A DNA stretch of 64,000 bases. Origin: Novosphingobium sp. (lineage in GTDB: Bacteria; Pseudomonadota; Alphaproteobacteria; Sphingomonadales; Sphingomonadaceae). How positions within the stretch are numbered: the first letter of the stretch is position 1; the number at the start of each line of letters is the position of its first letter. Made by a program: the position numbers and the translations under genes. Under the pieces are notes generated by a model that had not been told where the DNA came from, did no database searches, and saw only the letters and a list, made by a program, of their open reading frames with translations. Location: assembly GCA_017744735.1 (NCBI GenBank), contig JAGIAR010000007.1:124001-188000 (forward strand), in the 5' to 3' direction. This document shows, in pieces, positions 44,266 to 53,156 of the stretch.

Positions 44266-45273
44266 TTAAAGGAACTTGGCCATCACCCCGGCGGTGTCGA
44301 GCATCCGGTTCGAGAAGCCCCATTCGTTGTCGTACCACGAAAGGACCCGGACCAGCTCGCCCTCGATCACCGCGGTTTCGAGGCTGTCGATGGTCGAGGA
44401 ATGCGAATCGTGATTGTAGTCGATCGAGACCAGCGGCTCTTCCGAATAGCCGAGCACGCCCTTGAGCGCGCCTTCCGCAGCGGCCTTGAGCAGCGCGTTG
44501 ACCTCGTCTTTGGTGGTCGCGCGGGCGGGCTGGAAGGTCAGGTCGACCACCGAGACGTTCGGGGTCGGCACGCGGATCGACGAGCCGTCGAGCTTGCCCT
44601 TCAGTTCCGGCAGCACCTCGCCCACCGCGCGCGCGGCACCGGTGGTGGTCGGGATCATGCTCATCGCCGCGGCGCGGGCGCGGCGCGGATCCGGATGGAT
44701 CTGATCGAGGATCTTCTGGTCGTTGGTATAGGCGTGGATCGTGGTCATCAGCCCACGGACGATGCCGATCTCGTCGTTCAGCACCTTGGCCAGCGGCGCG
44801 AGGCAGTTGGTGGTGCACGAGGCGTTCGAGACGATCGTGTGGTCGCCCGAGAGCTTCTCGTGGTTCACGCCGAACACCACGGTCAGGTCGACCTCCTTGC
44901 CCGGGGCCGAGATCAGCACCTTCTTCGCGCCCGCGGCGAGGTGCTTCTCGCAGCTCGCGCGGTCGGTGAAGAAACCCGTGCATTCGAACACGATGTCGAT
45001 GTCGTTCGCGCCGTGCGGCAGGTTGGCCGGATCGCGCTCGGCAGTCACATGGATGCGCTTGCCGTCGATGATCAGGTCGGTGCCGTCCGCCTCGACGCTG
45101 CCGGCGAAGGTGCCGTGGACGCTGTCACGCTTGAACAGCAGCGCATTGGCCTTGGCATCGGCGAGATCGTTGATCGAGACCAGCTCGAGATCATGGTCGG
45201 TGCGTTCGAAGATCGCGCGGGCCACATTGCGCCCGATGCGCCCGAAGCCGTTGATTGCAATCCTGGTCGCCAT
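44266..45273 (-). CDS. gap: Glyceraldehyde-3-phosphate dehydrogenase, type I
   Basis: A 335-residue NAD(P)-dependent dehydrogenase. The Rossmann fold starts [17 protein letters not shown], catalytic Cys153 lies in [12 protein letters not shown], and the His of [12 protein letters not shown] (near residue 180) completes the site. [13 protein letters not shown] closes the C-terminus. ATG 45273 lies 11 bp after the tkt stop; longer starts upstream run through tkt codons. Asp36 in SINDLADA resembles NAD-preferring enzymes, though cofactor choice is not certain. Confidence 0.96.
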   Translation of the reverse strand: MATRIAINGFGRIGRNVARAIFERTDHDLELVSINDLADAKANALLFKRDSVHGTFAGSVEADGTDLIIDGKRIHVTAERDPANLPHGANDIDIVFECTGFFTDRASCEKHLAAGAKKVLISAPGKEVDLTVVFGVNHEKLSGDHTIVSNASCTTNCLAPLAKVLNDEIGIVRGLMTTIHAYTNDQKILDQIHPDPRRARAAAMSMIPTTTGAARAVGEVLPELKGKLDGSSIRVPTPNVSVVDLTFQPARATTKDEVNALLKAAAEGALKGVLGYSEEPLVSIDYNHDSHSSTIDSLETAVIEGELVRVLSWYDNEWGFSNRMLDTAGVMAKFL

Positions 45274-45284
45274 GAGAATGCTCC

Positions 45285-47282
45285 TTATTGGGCCAGCTTG
45301 GCCGTGATGCGCGGCACGATCTTCTCGGCCGAGAAACCGAAGTGTTCGAACAGGACCTCGGCCGGGGCCGAAGCGCCGAAGCGGTCGAGCCCGATGTTGA
45401 GCCCGTTGCGCCCGGTGTAGGCCTGCCAACCCAAGGTAACCCCTGCTTCTATCGAAACAATAAGCGCATCCTCGGGCAGAATGTCGGCGCGGTAGGCGGC
45501 GTCCTGCCGGTCGAACAATTCGAGGCACGGGGCCGAGACCACATCGGCACCGATCCCCTGTTGTTCAAGGGCGGCGGCGGTGTCGATGGCGACGCTGACT
45601 TCCGAACCGGTCGCGATCAGCACCACCTTGCGCGCGGCCGCGGCGGATTTGAGGCGATAGGCACCCCTGCCCGAGCGGTTCGACGCGCCGGTCCAGGCCT
45701 CGTCGCCCTCGCCGCGCACCGCCGGCAGGTTCTGGCGCGACAGCGCGAGCACCGACGGGGTCTTGGGCGTTTCGAGCGCAAGCGCCCAGCATTCGGCGGT
45801 CTCCACCGCGTCGGCCGGACGGAACACCTGCAGGTTCGGGATCAGCCGCAGGCTCATCACCTGCTCGACCGGCTGGTGGGTCGGGCCGTCTTCGCCGAGG
45901 CCGATGGAGTCATGCGTCAGCACATAGACCACCCCGACCTGCTGCAGCGCCGACAGGCGGATCGCGTTGCGGGCATAATCGCTGAAGATCAGGAAGGTGC
46001 CGCCGTAAGGCACCACCCCGCCGTGCAGCGCCATGCCGTTCATCGCCGCCGCCATGCCGAACTCGCGGATCCCGTAATAGAGATAGCGGCCCGAATAATC
46101 GTTCTTGGTCAAAGGCTTGGTGAAGGAAGTTTTGGTGTTGTTCGAACCGGTGAGGTCCGCCGAACCGCCGATCAGCTGGGGCAGGTGCTCGGTCAGCGGG
46201 CCGAGCGCCATTTCGCTGGCCTTGCGGCTCGCGACCTTGGGCGCATCCTTGGCGATGCCTTGGATATAGGCTTCGAGCGTCGGCGCGGCCTTGTCGGCGA
46301 TGCTGGCGAGCTGGCTTTCGAACGCCACCTTGCCGGCGTTTGCGGCGAGGCGGGCTTCCCATTCGGCGCGGGCGGCCGCGCCCCTGGCACCGAGCGCGCT
46401 CCAGTCGGCCGCGATATCGGCGGGGATTTCGAACGGCGCGGAGGTCCAGCCGAGTTCGACGCGGGCGGCGGCGACTTCGTCGGCGCCGAGCGGCGAACCG
46501 TGGACCGCCGAGGTGCCCTGCTTGTTGGGCGCGCCCTTGCCGATGATCGTCTTGCAGGCGACGATCGACGGGCGCGGATCGGCCAGCGCCTCGTCCAGCG
46601 CCTTGCGGATCGAGGCGGCATCGTGGCCGTCGCAGCTCACCGTGTGCCAGTTGGTCGCGCGGTAGCGGGCGAGCACGTCCTCGCTCGAGGAAAGCTCGAC
46701 CGTGCCGTCGATGGTGACGTTGTTGTCGTCCCACAGCACGATCAGACGGCCGAGGCCGAGGTGGCCGGCAAGGCTGATCGCTTCGTGGTTGATGCCTTCC
46801 ATCAGGCAGCCGTCGCCCGCGATCACCCAAGTGCGGTGGTCGACCAGCTCGTCGCCGAAAGTGGCGTTGAGGTGGCGTTCGGCGATCGCCATGCCGACCG
46901 CCATCGCGAGACCCTGGCCCAGCGGGCCGGTGGTCGCCTCGACGCCATCCAGGAGGAAGTTCTCCGGGTGGCCGGCGCAGGGGCTGCCGAGCTGGCGGAA
47001 ATTGCGGATGTCGTCCATCGTCGGCCGCGCGAAACCGGTGAGATTGAGCAGCGCGTAGATCAGCATCGAGCCGTGGCCGGCCGACAGCACGAAGCGGTCG
47101 CGGTCGGGCCAGTGCGGCGCGGCGGGATCGAACTTGAGGTATTCGCCCCACAGCACCGTGGCGACGTCGGCCATGCCCATCGGCATGCCGGGATGGCCGA
47201 TATTGGCCTTCTGCACCGCATCCATCGAGAGCGCGCGGATGGCGTTGGCCATGGGCGCGAGGCGGGCGGCGTCTAAAGTCAT
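45285..47282 (-). CDS. tkt: Transketolase
   Basis: A 665-residue thiamine-diphosphate enzyme of the pentose phosphate pathway. [20 protein letters not shown] (about 27-46) and [18 protein letters not shown] form the donor site; the ThDP motif GDGCLMEG...N is in [20 protein letters not shown] near 155. The pyrimidine domain has [19 protein letters not shown] near 470. It leads the operon tkt-gap-pgk-fda with spacers of 11, 11 and 12 bp, linking pentose and triose steps. ATG 47282 is chosen from conservation. Confidence 0.96.
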   Translation of the reverse strand: MTLDAARLAPMANAIRALSMDAVQKANIGHPGMPMGMADVATVLWGEYLKFDPAAPHWPDRDRFVLSAGHGSMLIYALLNLTGFARPTMDDIRNFRQLGSPCAGHPENFLLDGVEATTGPLGQGLAMAVGMAIAERHLNATFGDELVDHRTWVIAGDGCLMEGINHEAISLAGHLGLGRLIVLWDDNNVTIDGTVELSSSEDVLARYRATNWHTVSCDGHDAASIRKALDEALADPRPSIVACKTIIGKGAPNKQGTSAVHGSPLGADEVAAARVELGWTSAPFEIPADIAADWSALGARGAAARAEWEARLAANAGKVAFESQLASIADKAAPTLEAYIQGIAKDAPKVASRKASEMALGPLTEHLPQLIGGSADLTGSNNTKTSFTKPLTKNDYSGRYLYYGIREFGMAAAMNGMALHGGVVPYGGTFLIFSDYARNAIRLSALQQVGVVYVLTHDSIGLGEDGPTHQPVEQVMSLRLIPNLQVFRPADAVETAECWALALETPKTPSVLALSRQNLPAVRGEGDEAWTGASNRSGRGAYRLKSAAAARKVVLIATGSEVSVAIDTAAALEQQGIGADVVSAPCLELFDRQDAAYRADILPEDALIVSIEAGVTLGWQAYTGRNGLNIGLDRFGASAPAEVLFEHFGFSAEKIVPRITAKLAQ

Positions 47283-47478
47283 GCTATCGGGCTCCTGCGA
47301 GTGCGCCGGAGGTGACGGATTTTTGTTGGCGATTCGGCGCGCCGCCTCCTTTGCGGACGCACCGCCCCCCGTCAAGCGCGGCTCCGGGCGGTTCCCCGCC
47401 GGACACAATCAACGGTAATTCACAACTTTCGCCGTGAAGCTTTTGCGCCCCCGTGGAACTTTGGGTTAGCCAATCCCG

Positions 47479-47700
47479 ATGGAGCAAAGGGTGGAAACCG
47501 CCTTGGCCCGGATCGGGGCCGCCGCAGCCCGGATCGAGGCAGCTGCCAGGGCGAATGCGGCCCACGCGCCCGCCCCTTCCCCCGGGACCACTCTCGGCGA
47601 CGACCCGCTGCTGGCGATGCGGCATGCCCAGTTGCGGGCCGAAGTCGGTGCGACACTGCGCGAGCTCGACACGCTGATCGGATCGCTCGAGCATGGCTAA
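47479..47700 (+). CDS. Small coiled-coil protein upstream of zapA
   Basis: A 73-residue protein. Residues about 3-28 (QRVETALARIGAAAARIEAA) form an Ala-rich helix with heptad-like spacing, and about 46-70 (RHAQLRAEVGATLRELDTLI) a second helix; a Pro-rich link joins them. The stop overlaps the zapA start by 8 bp, so the two are translated together. Position and size match small proteins commonly found just before zapA in this order; I have no family name. It may assist the divisome, by inference from context only. Confidence 0.6.
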   Translation: MEQRVETALARIGAAAARIEAAARANAAHAPAPSPGTTLGDDPLLAMRHAQLRAEVGATLRELDTLIGSLEHG

Positions 47701-47995
47701 CGTCACCCTCCGGATCGGCGGCCGCAGCTACGCCGTCGCCTGCCAGGACGGCGAGGAGGCCCATATCGCGAGCCTCGGGCGCGCGATCGACGGCAAGCTC
47801 GCCACGCTCGGCCCCAATGCCACGCAGAACGAGCCGCGCGCGTTGCTGTTCGCCGCCCTGCTGCTGGCCGACGAAGCGCACGAATTGAAGCACCGCACGC
47901 CGTCCGAGGCCGCGCCGCCCGGCGACGGCGCCGCCCCCGCGCTGGAAGCGATGGCCGAGCGGCTCGAAAAACTTGCCGAAAGTCTTGAGGCTTAG
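47693..47995 (+). CDS. zapA: Cell division protein ZapA
   Basis: A 100-residue FtsZ-ring-stabilising protein. The N-terminal domain NVTLRIGGRSYAVACQDGEE (about 3-22) is the ZapA beta-alpha signature, with HIASLGRAIDGKLATLG following; the C-terminal helix ALEAMAERLEKLAESLEA forms the coiled-coil dimer. A Pro/Ala-rich linker replaces some of the helix. ATG 47693 overlaps the previous stop. The 6S RNA gene follows directly, as in many proteobacteria. Confidence 0.88.
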   Translation: MANVTLRIGGRSYAVACQDGEEAHIASLGRAIDGKLATLGPNATQNEPRALLFAALLLADEAHELKHRTPSEAAPPGDGAAPALEAMAERLEKLAESLEA

Positions 47996-48009
47996 CGACG
48001 CCCCTCTTA

Positions 48010-48185
48010 GATAGGCCGCGACGGGTACTGCCCGGTACGCGCCGACAGAATATCCCTGAGGCTATAAGCAATCCATGGGGGCTGTCCCTGGTCGGACCCT
48101 GGTCCGGCACATATGGTCCCCACCTGACGTTAGGCGTCAGAGGATTTCCCCGGCACCGGCCCATGGTGGTCCCGTCACCCATCTT
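48010..48185 (+). ncRNA. ssrS: 6S RNA (ssrS), approximate ends
   Basis: The 202-bp gap between zapA and the 5-formyl-THF cyclo-ligase has no gene but holds a long foldable RNA. The closing stem pairs GACGGG (48020-48025) with CCCGTC (48171-48176). An apical hairpin CGGAC-CCTG-GTCCG lies at 48093-48106. On the 3' side a small hairpin CTGACG-TTAGG-CGTCAG (48124-48140) is in the position of the extra hairpin of the 6S central bubble. The conserved zapA-6S-cyclo-ligase order is the strongest support. 6S RNA mimics an open promoter and sequesters housekeeping RNA polymerase in stationary phase. The ends are estimated. Confidence 0.75.
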
Positions 48186-48197
48186 ACGGAGCAATCC

Positions 48198-48785
48198 ATG
48201 CTCGACGAACTCCGGCAGCGTAAGCAGGCGCTGCGCAGCGAAATGCGCCGGCTGCGGCGCGACTATGCGGCCTCGCTCGACGATGGCACCCGCGCGCTGC
48301 TGTTCCGCCGGCCGCCCCGCCCGGTGATGGAACTGGTCCCGGCCGGCGCGGTCGTGGGCGTCTATTACGACATTCCTGGCGAAGCCCCGGCGCGCGCCTA
48401 TGCGCGCTTCCTCCACGAACAGGCCCATACGGTCGCCCTCCCCGCCTTCACCGACAAGGATGCGCCGATGCATTTCCGCGCCTGGTCCGACCCCTTCGGC
48501 GAAAGCGATCTCGAGGACGGGCCCTATGGCCCGCAGCCCGTGGCCGCCAACGGCGAGGTCGAGCCCACCGTTTTGTTCGTGCCGCTGGTCGCCTTCACCG
48601 ACAAGGGCGAACGGATGGGCCAGGGCGCCGCGCATTACGACGGCTGGCTGGGCAGGCATCCGCGCGCAATCACCATCGGCATGGCGTGGGACGTGCAGAA
48701 GGTCGCCGACCTGCCGACCGAGCCGCACGACGTTCCGCTGCGCGCGATCGTCACCCCTTCGCAATTCTACGGCCCCTTCGCCTGA
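48198..48785 (+). CDS. 5-formyltetrahydrofolate cyclo-ligase
   Basis: A 195-residue ATP-dependent enzyme that recycles 5-formyl-THF to methenyl-THF. The N-terminal helix LRQRKQALRSEMRRLRR supplies the basic ATP-contact residues. The central VVGVYYDIPGEAPARAYARF, VALPAFTDKDAPMHFRAWSD and the family motif VPLVAFTDKGERMGQGAAHYDG (here about 139-160, with the GxGxGxYD site read as GQGAAHYDG) are clear. ATG 48198 has ACGGAGC upstream. The TGATG overlap couples it to the DUF2842 gene. Confidence 0.9.
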   Translation: MLDELRQRKQALRSEMRRLRRDYAASLDDGTRALLFRRPPRPVMELVPAGAVVGVYYDIPGEAPARAYARFLHEQAHTVALPAFTDKDAPMHFRAWSDPFGESDLEDGPYGPQPVAANGEVEPTVLFVPLVAFTDKGERMGQGAAHYDGWLGRHPRAITIGMAWDVQKVADLPTEPHDVPLRAIVTPSQFYGPFA

Positions 48786-48997
48786 TGCGGCGCGAGCCGA
48801 CGATGCGGATCCCGCTCGGGATCCTGGGCTTGGTCGCCGCGCTGATTCTCTACGCGCTGGGGGTCGCCTGGGCCTCGCAATGGATCGGGCTGCTGCCGGT
48901 GCTGGTGCAGACGCCGATCTACCTGGTGCTCGGCACCGTATGGCTGTTGCCGCTCAGGCGCTTCCTGATCTGGATGGAAACCGGCCGCTGGCGGTGA
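48785..48997 (+). CDS. DUF2842 family small membrane protein
   Basis: A 70-residue protein with two membrane helices: LGILGLVAALILYALGVAWA (about 10-29) and TPIYLVLGTVWLLPLRRFLI (about 42-61). The ending WLLPLRRFLIWMETGRW matches the DUF2842 pattern found in alphaproteobacteria. The start ATG 48785 shares a base with the previous stop (TGATG); a second ATG at 48803 is possible. The role is unknown. Confidence 0.75.
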   Translation: MRREPTMRIPLGILGLVAALILYALGVAWASQWIGLLPVLVQTPIYLVLGTVWLLPLRRFLIWMETGRWR

Positions 48998-49122
48998 AAC
49001 CCGGCCCTGCCGCTGCCTGATCCGTTCCCCGGCGAACGCCCCACTTCAACATGGGCGCATGCGCCCGGGTTCCGGCTTTCGCCGGAACACGCAGAGCTCA
49101 ATCTATCGGAAAATCCCCCAAG

Positions 49123-49199
49123 TGGCGCGAGTGACGGGGCTCGAACCCGCGACCTCCGGCGTGACAGGCCGGCACTCTAACCAACTGAGCTACACCCGC
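49123..49199 (-). tRNA. tRNA-Asp (anticodon GUC)
   Basis: A 77-nt tRNA with encoded CCA. The acceptor strands GCGGGTG and CACTCGC pair with one G-U. The anticodon loop CTGTCAC gives GUC, and the T loop GTTCGAGCC is canonical. The gaps either side (48998-49122 and 49200-49351) show no gene. Confidence 0.97.
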
Positions 49200-49351
49200 G
49201 TGCCTCTTGGGGAGCCGCGCCACTAAGGCAGCGTCGCATGCCTGTCAACAGAAGTAAGCGCCGCTTTCTCGGTGAACGAAACTCAGCCGGATATTAACCA
49301 TATCTTGGTGCTTCGCTGCGAGGATTCCCGCCATCAGACGGGGTTTATCCA

Positions 49352-49801
49352 ATGCGGAAATACATGTTCGCGGCGCTGGTCGCCGGAGTTTTTTGCACAC
49401 CGCTGGCGGCGCAGAACGTCGCCATATCGCTGCAAAGCGCAGTGTTCGTCGAGCGCCTCGGCCATACCGGCGACGGGCGGGTCCAGCGCCGGATCGAGCC
49501 GGCGAAAACCTTCCGGCATGGCGACCGGGTGATCCTGATGATCGAATGGACCGCCCCGCCCTCGCAGAGCGGCTTCGCGGTAACCAGCGCGATTCCCTCG
49601 ACAATCTCCTATGAGGACACCAGCCAGGATTCGGTCCAGGTCTCGGTCGACGGGGGCCGGCACTGGGGCCTGCTCGGCGGCCTGCGGATCGACGGCCGAC
49701 AGGCGACGCCCGAGGATGTGACCCATCTGCGCTGGCCGGTCAGCCCCGGCGAGGCCCGGCGCGGCAGCGGGCGGATGACCTATTCGGCGATCGTGCGCTG
49801 A
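49352..49801 (+). CDS. Small exported protein of unknown function
   Basis: A 149-residue protein with a Sec signal (KYMFAALVAGVFCTPLAAQ, cleavage at about residue 20). The mature part is beta-rich: VAISLQSAVFVERLGHTGD, RIEPAKTFRHGDRVILMIEW, SAIPSTISYEDTSQDSVQVS and DGGRHWGLLGGLRID, suggesting an Ig-like or similar sandwich domain. ATG 49352 was chosen at the signal peptide. It converges with ydeI, ending 6 bp before it. No family recognised. Confidence 0.65.
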   Translation: MRKYMFAALVAGVFCTPLAAQNVAISLQSAVFVERLGHTGDGRVQRRIEPAKTFRHGDRVILMIEWTAPPSQSGFAVTSAIPSTISYEDTSQDSVQVSVDGGRHWGLLGGLRIDGRQATPEDVTHLRWPVSPGEARRGSGRMTYSAIVR

Positions 49802-49807
49802 ACCGGA

Positions 49808-50383
49808 TCAGCGCTCGTATTTCCAGTTCCGGCGCTTGCCTTCCGACAGCCACTCGATCGCGGTCGCGAGGCGTGCGGTGCGGGTCTTTTCCTGCTTCGC
49901 GCCGGTGATCCATTCGAGATAGTCGCGCTGCTGCGCGGCGGTGAAGCCATCGAACGCCGCCCTGGCCGCCGGCGCGTCGCGCAAGGCCGCTGCGAAATCC
50001 TGCGGCATGGCAATCGCTTGCTTCGGGGCGGGCGGCTTGCTCCGCGCGGGCTTCTTCCCGCTCTCGATCAGCGCGGCAGACTCGCGGATCTGCGCGATCA
50101 GCCTGTCCTTCGGAGGCAGTTCGTCGAGCCCGGCAAGCTTGCCGTAGCCGCCCATGCCCTCGCCCTGCCGGCCCATGCTGGCCACGATCAGTGCCGCATG
50201 CGCCTTGAACGCCGCCATCCCGCCGAGGTTCTTCCCGCGATGGATGAAATGCGGCACGCCCCACTTGATGCCTTCCTCGAGCCCGGGAACAGCTTCGTGG
50301 AACAGCGCGCGGATATATTCGAGGATCGGCCGGGCGAAGGGCTGTGCCTTCGCGATATAGGCGTCGATCCGCGGATCGCTCAT
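49808..50383 (-). CDS. YdeI/OmpD-associated family protein with N-terminal DUF1801
   Basis: A 191-residue protein of two parts. The N-terminal DUF1801 part (residues about 1-110) has PILEYIRALFHEAVPGLEEG, KWGVPHFIHRGKNLGGMAAF. The C-terminal YdeI-like part has PQDFAAALRDAPAARAAFDG and QQRDYLEWITGAKQEKTRTA, ending in SEGKRRNWKYER. A Lys/Pro linker (SGKKPARSKPPAPK) joins them. YdeI-type proteins are implicated in envelope stress or peptide resistance in enterics; here only the family is clear. The ATGA overlap couples it to thyA. Confidence 0.85.
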   Translation of the reverse strand: MSDPRIDAYIAKAQPFARPILEYIRALFHEAVPGLEEGIKWGVPHFIHRGKNLGGMAAFKAHAALIVASMGRQGEGMGGYGKLAGLDELPPKDRLIAQIRESAALIESGKKPARSKPPAPKQAIAMPQDFAAALRDAPAARAAFDGFTAAQQRDYLEWITGAKQEKTRTARLATAIEWLSEGKRRNWKYER

Positions 50384-51339
50384 ACCGCGATCGGGGCCTT
50401 GATCGCGCCTTGCGGCGCATAGCCGGTCACTGCGAAGTCCTCGATCCGGTAGTCGAAGATCGACTCGGGCTTGCGCAGGATCTCCAGCCGCGGCTCGCCG
50501 GCAGGCGAGCGGGCCAGCTGTTCTTCGACCAGATCGCCGTGATTGAGGTACAGGTGGGTGTCGCCGCCGGTCCAGACGAACTCGCCGGGTTCCAGATCGA
50601 CCTGCTGCGCGATCATCCGCTGCAGCAGCGCGCCCGACCACAGATTGAACGGCAGGCCCAGCGCCACGTCGCAGCTGCGCTGGTAGAGCAGGCAGTTCAG
50701 GCGATTGCCGGCAACGTGGAACTGGTAGGTCTTGTGACACGGCGGCAGCGCCATCCGGTCGAGCTCGGCGACGTTCCAGCCTTCGATGATATGCCGCCGG
50801 CTGCCGGGATTGGCCTTCAGGCTCTCGATCACCTGCGCCACCTGGTTGATCCCGGGGCCCTTGCGATAGCTGCCCGCGCCATCCGCTTCGTAGGTCGGCC
50901 AGTCGACCCATTGCTTGCCGTAGACCGGGCCGAGATCGCCCCATTGCGCGGCAAAAGCCTCGTCCTCGGCGATCCGCGCGACGAAGGCGTCGAGTTCGAT
51001 CGCGTCGCCGGTCGCCTTGACGTAGCGCGCATGGGGCCATTCGTTCCAGATCTTCACGCCCTGCAGCACCAGCGGGCGGATGTTGGTTTCCCCGGTGAGA
51101 AACCACAGCATCTCGCGCGTCGCGGTCTTCCAGAACACCCGCTTGGTGGTGATCAGCGGCATCCGGCCGTCGGACAGGTCGAAGCGCATCTGCGGCCCGA
51201 AGATCGCACGCGTGCCGATTCCGGTGCGGTCGATCCGCTCGTCGCCCTGCTCCCAGACCTGGCGCAGCAGGTCGAGGTATTGCCATTCCGGATGGCGGGG
51301 GGCGGGTGCGTCGAACTGAAAAGCGGAACGGGAAGCCAT
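50380..51339 (-). CDS. thyA: Thymidylate synthase
   Basis: A 319-residue ThyA-type enzyme making dTMP from dUMP with methylene-THF. GIGTRAIFGPQMRFDLSDGR holds the phosphate-binding Arg, WGDLGPVYGKQWVDW follows, catalytic Cys is in ALPPCHKTYQFHV, and RSCDVALGLPFNLWSGALL plus GGDTHLYLNHGDLVEEQL bind dUMP. An insert relative to E. coli (264 residues) spans about 100-150 (ATGDAIELDAFVARIAEDEA). ATG 51339 begins MASRSAF. It is coupled to ydeI; tRNA-Pro lies just upstream. Confidence 0.95.
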   Translation of the reverse strand: MASRSAFQFDAPAPRHPEWQYLDLLRQVWEQGDERIDRTGIGTRAIFGPQMRFDLSDGRMPLITTKRVFWKTATREMLWFLTGETNIRPLVLQGVKIWNEWPHARYVKATGDAIELDAFVARIAEDEAFAAQWGDLGPVYGKQWVDWPTYEADGAGSYRKGPGINQVAQVIESLKANPGSRRHIIEGWNVAELDRMALPPCHKTYQFHVAGNRLNCLLYQRSCDVALGLPFNLWSGALLQRMIAQQVDLEPGEFVWTGGDTHLYLNHGDLVEEQLARSPAGEPRLEILRKPESIFDYRIEDFAVTGYAPQGAIKAPIAV

Positions 51340-51388
51340 GGGTGCATCTAGCGCCCATGGCCCGATTCGGTAAATCGAATGAAGAAAT

Positions 51389-51465
51389 TGGTCGGGGAGA
51401 GAGGATTCGAACCTCCGGCCCCTGCCTCCCGAAGACAGTGCTCTACCAGGCTGAGCTACTCCCCG
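51389..51465 (-). tRNA. tRNA-Pro (anticodon CGG)
   Basis: A 77-nt tRNA with encoded CCA. The acceptor strands CGGGGAG and CTCCCCG pair perfectly. The anticodon loop TTCGGGA gives CGG, read between stem strands CTGTC and GGCAG. It lies 49 bp before thyA on the same strand. Confidence 0.97.
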
Positions 51466-51674
51466 ACCGGCGCACCCGCTGTAAGGCGGGGGCGAGGCAG
51501 ACGCGGGCCAATAGCGGCGGTCTGCCGGGGTGGCAAGCGGGCATTTCATTCCGGCGCACTCGGGCAACAAAGCGGGGGTGAATCCGGTTTCAACCGCGAC
51601 CGCCCCCTTGTAATCGGGCCGTAACATCGCCATTGGGTCCGCGCATGGCGCAGCAAGCTCGGGCCCCGGACCAA

Positions 51675-53156
51675 ATGACTGAAGGCGCTGACCTCAGAGA
51701 CACCACCCCCTGGGATATCCAGGACGACACGCTGCACGAAGAATGCGGCGTATTCGGCGTGATCGGCGCGGCCGACGCGGCGGCGATCTGCGCGCTCGGC
51801 CTCCACGCGCTGCAACACCGCGGCCAGGAAGCCGCCGGCATCACCAGCTACGACGGCAGCGAGTTCTATTCGCGGCGCGGGCTCGGCCATGTCGCCGAGA
51901 ATTTCGCGACCGGCGAACAGCTTGCCGAGCTGCCGGGCCACATGGCCGCGGGCCACGTCCGCTATTCGACCACCGGCGGCTCCGGCCTCAGGAACATCCA
52001 GCCGCTCTACGCCGATCTGGCGAGCGGCGGCTTCGCGATCGCGCATAACGGCAATATCTCGAACGCGGCGGCGCTGCGCGAGACGCTGGTGCGCAACGGG
52101 GCGATCTTCCAGTCGACCAGCGACACCGAAGTGATCATCCACTTCGTCGCGACCAGCCGCTTTCCCAAGCTGCTCGACCGCTTCATCGACGCGCTGCGCT
52201 ATCTCGAAGGCGCCTATTCGCTGGTCTGCATGACGGTGGAAGGCATGATCGCCTGCCGCGATCCGCTGGGCATCCGCCCGCTGGTGATGGGCAAGATCGG
52301 CGATGCGGTGGTGTTCGCAAGCGAAACGGTGGCGTTCGACGTGGTCGGCGCGGAATTCATTCGCGAGATCCAGCCGGGCGAGCTGGTGCGGGTCGATTTC
52401 GCCGGCAATATCGAGAGCCTGCGCCCGTTCGGCGACCCGGCCCCCCGCCCCTGCATCTTCGAGCACGTCTATTTCAGCCGCCCCGATTCGATCTTCGACG
52501 GACGCGCGGTCTACGATGTGCGCAAGCAGATCGGCGTCCAGCTCGCGCTGGAAAGCCCGGCCGACGCCGATGTGGTCGTGCCGGTGCCCGACAGCGGCGT
52601 GCCCGCGGCGATCGGCTTCTCGCAGCAATCCGGCATTCCGTTCGAGCTCGGGATCATCCGCTCGCACTATGTCGGGCGTACCTTCATCCAGCCGTCGGAC
52701 AGCGCGCGCCATTCGGGCGTGAAGCGCAAGCACAACGCCAACCGCCTGATCGTCGAGGGCAAGAAGATCGTGCTGATCGACGATTCGATCGTGCGCGGCA
52801 CCACCAGCCTCAAGATCGTGCAGATGATGCGCGATGCGGGCGCCAAGGAAGTGCATTTCCGCGTCGCCAGCCCGCCGACCGGCTACGGCTGCTATTACGG
52901 GGTCGACACGCCCGAGCGCTCCAAGCTGCTCGCCGGGCGGATGGACCTCGAGGCGATGCGCGACTTCATCCAGGCAGACAGCCTCGCCTTCGTCTCGATC
53001 GACGGGCTCTATCGCGCGGTCGGCCAGGAAGCCCGCAACAACGCCCGGCCGCAATATTGCGACGCCTGCTTCACCGGCGACTATCCGACCAGCCTGACCG
53101 ATCTGGCCCGGCGCGAATCGGACGCGGCGCAGCTCACCTTCCCCGACGCGGCCTGA
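51675..53156 (+). CDS. purF: Amidophosphoribosyltransferase PurF
   Basis: A 493-residue enzyme for the first committed step of purine synthesis. After a 23-residue propeptide, nucleophile Cys24 is exposed in HEECGVFGV. Glutaminase motifs HVRYSTTGGSGLRNIQPL and IAHNGNISNAAAL and the PRPP loop VLIDDSIVRGTTS (about 375-387) are intact. Cys residues in PRPCIFEH, GYGCYYGVD and QYCDACFTGDYP match the Fe-S type of the B. subtilis family. The start is unsure: ATG 51675 is used; ATG 51645 adds ten poorly conserved residues. The TGATG overlap couples it to the SDR gene. Confidence 0.94.
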   Translation: MTEGADLRDTTPWDIQDDTLHEECGVFGVIGAADAAAICALGLHALQHRGQEAAGITSYDGSEFYSRRGLGHVAENFATGEQLAELPGHMAAGHVRYSTTGGSGLRNIQPLYADLASGGFAIAHNGNISNAAALRETLVRNGAIFQSTSDTEVIIHFVATSRFPKLLDRFIDALRYLEGAYSLVCMTVEGMIACRDPLGIRPLVMGKIGDAVVFASETVAFDVVGAEFIREIQPGELVRVDFAGNIESLRPFGDPAPRPCIFEHVYFSRPDSIFDGRAVYDVRKQIGVQLALESPADADVVVPVPDSGVPAAIGFSQQSGIPFELGIIRSHYVGRTFIQPSDSARHSGVKRKHNANRLIVEGKKIVLIDDSIVRGTTSLKIVQMMRDAGAKEVHFRVASPPTGYGCYYGVDTPERSKLLAGRMDLEAMRDFIQADSLAFVSIDGLYRAVGQEARNNARPQYCDACFTGDYPTSLTDLARRESDAAQLTFPDAA

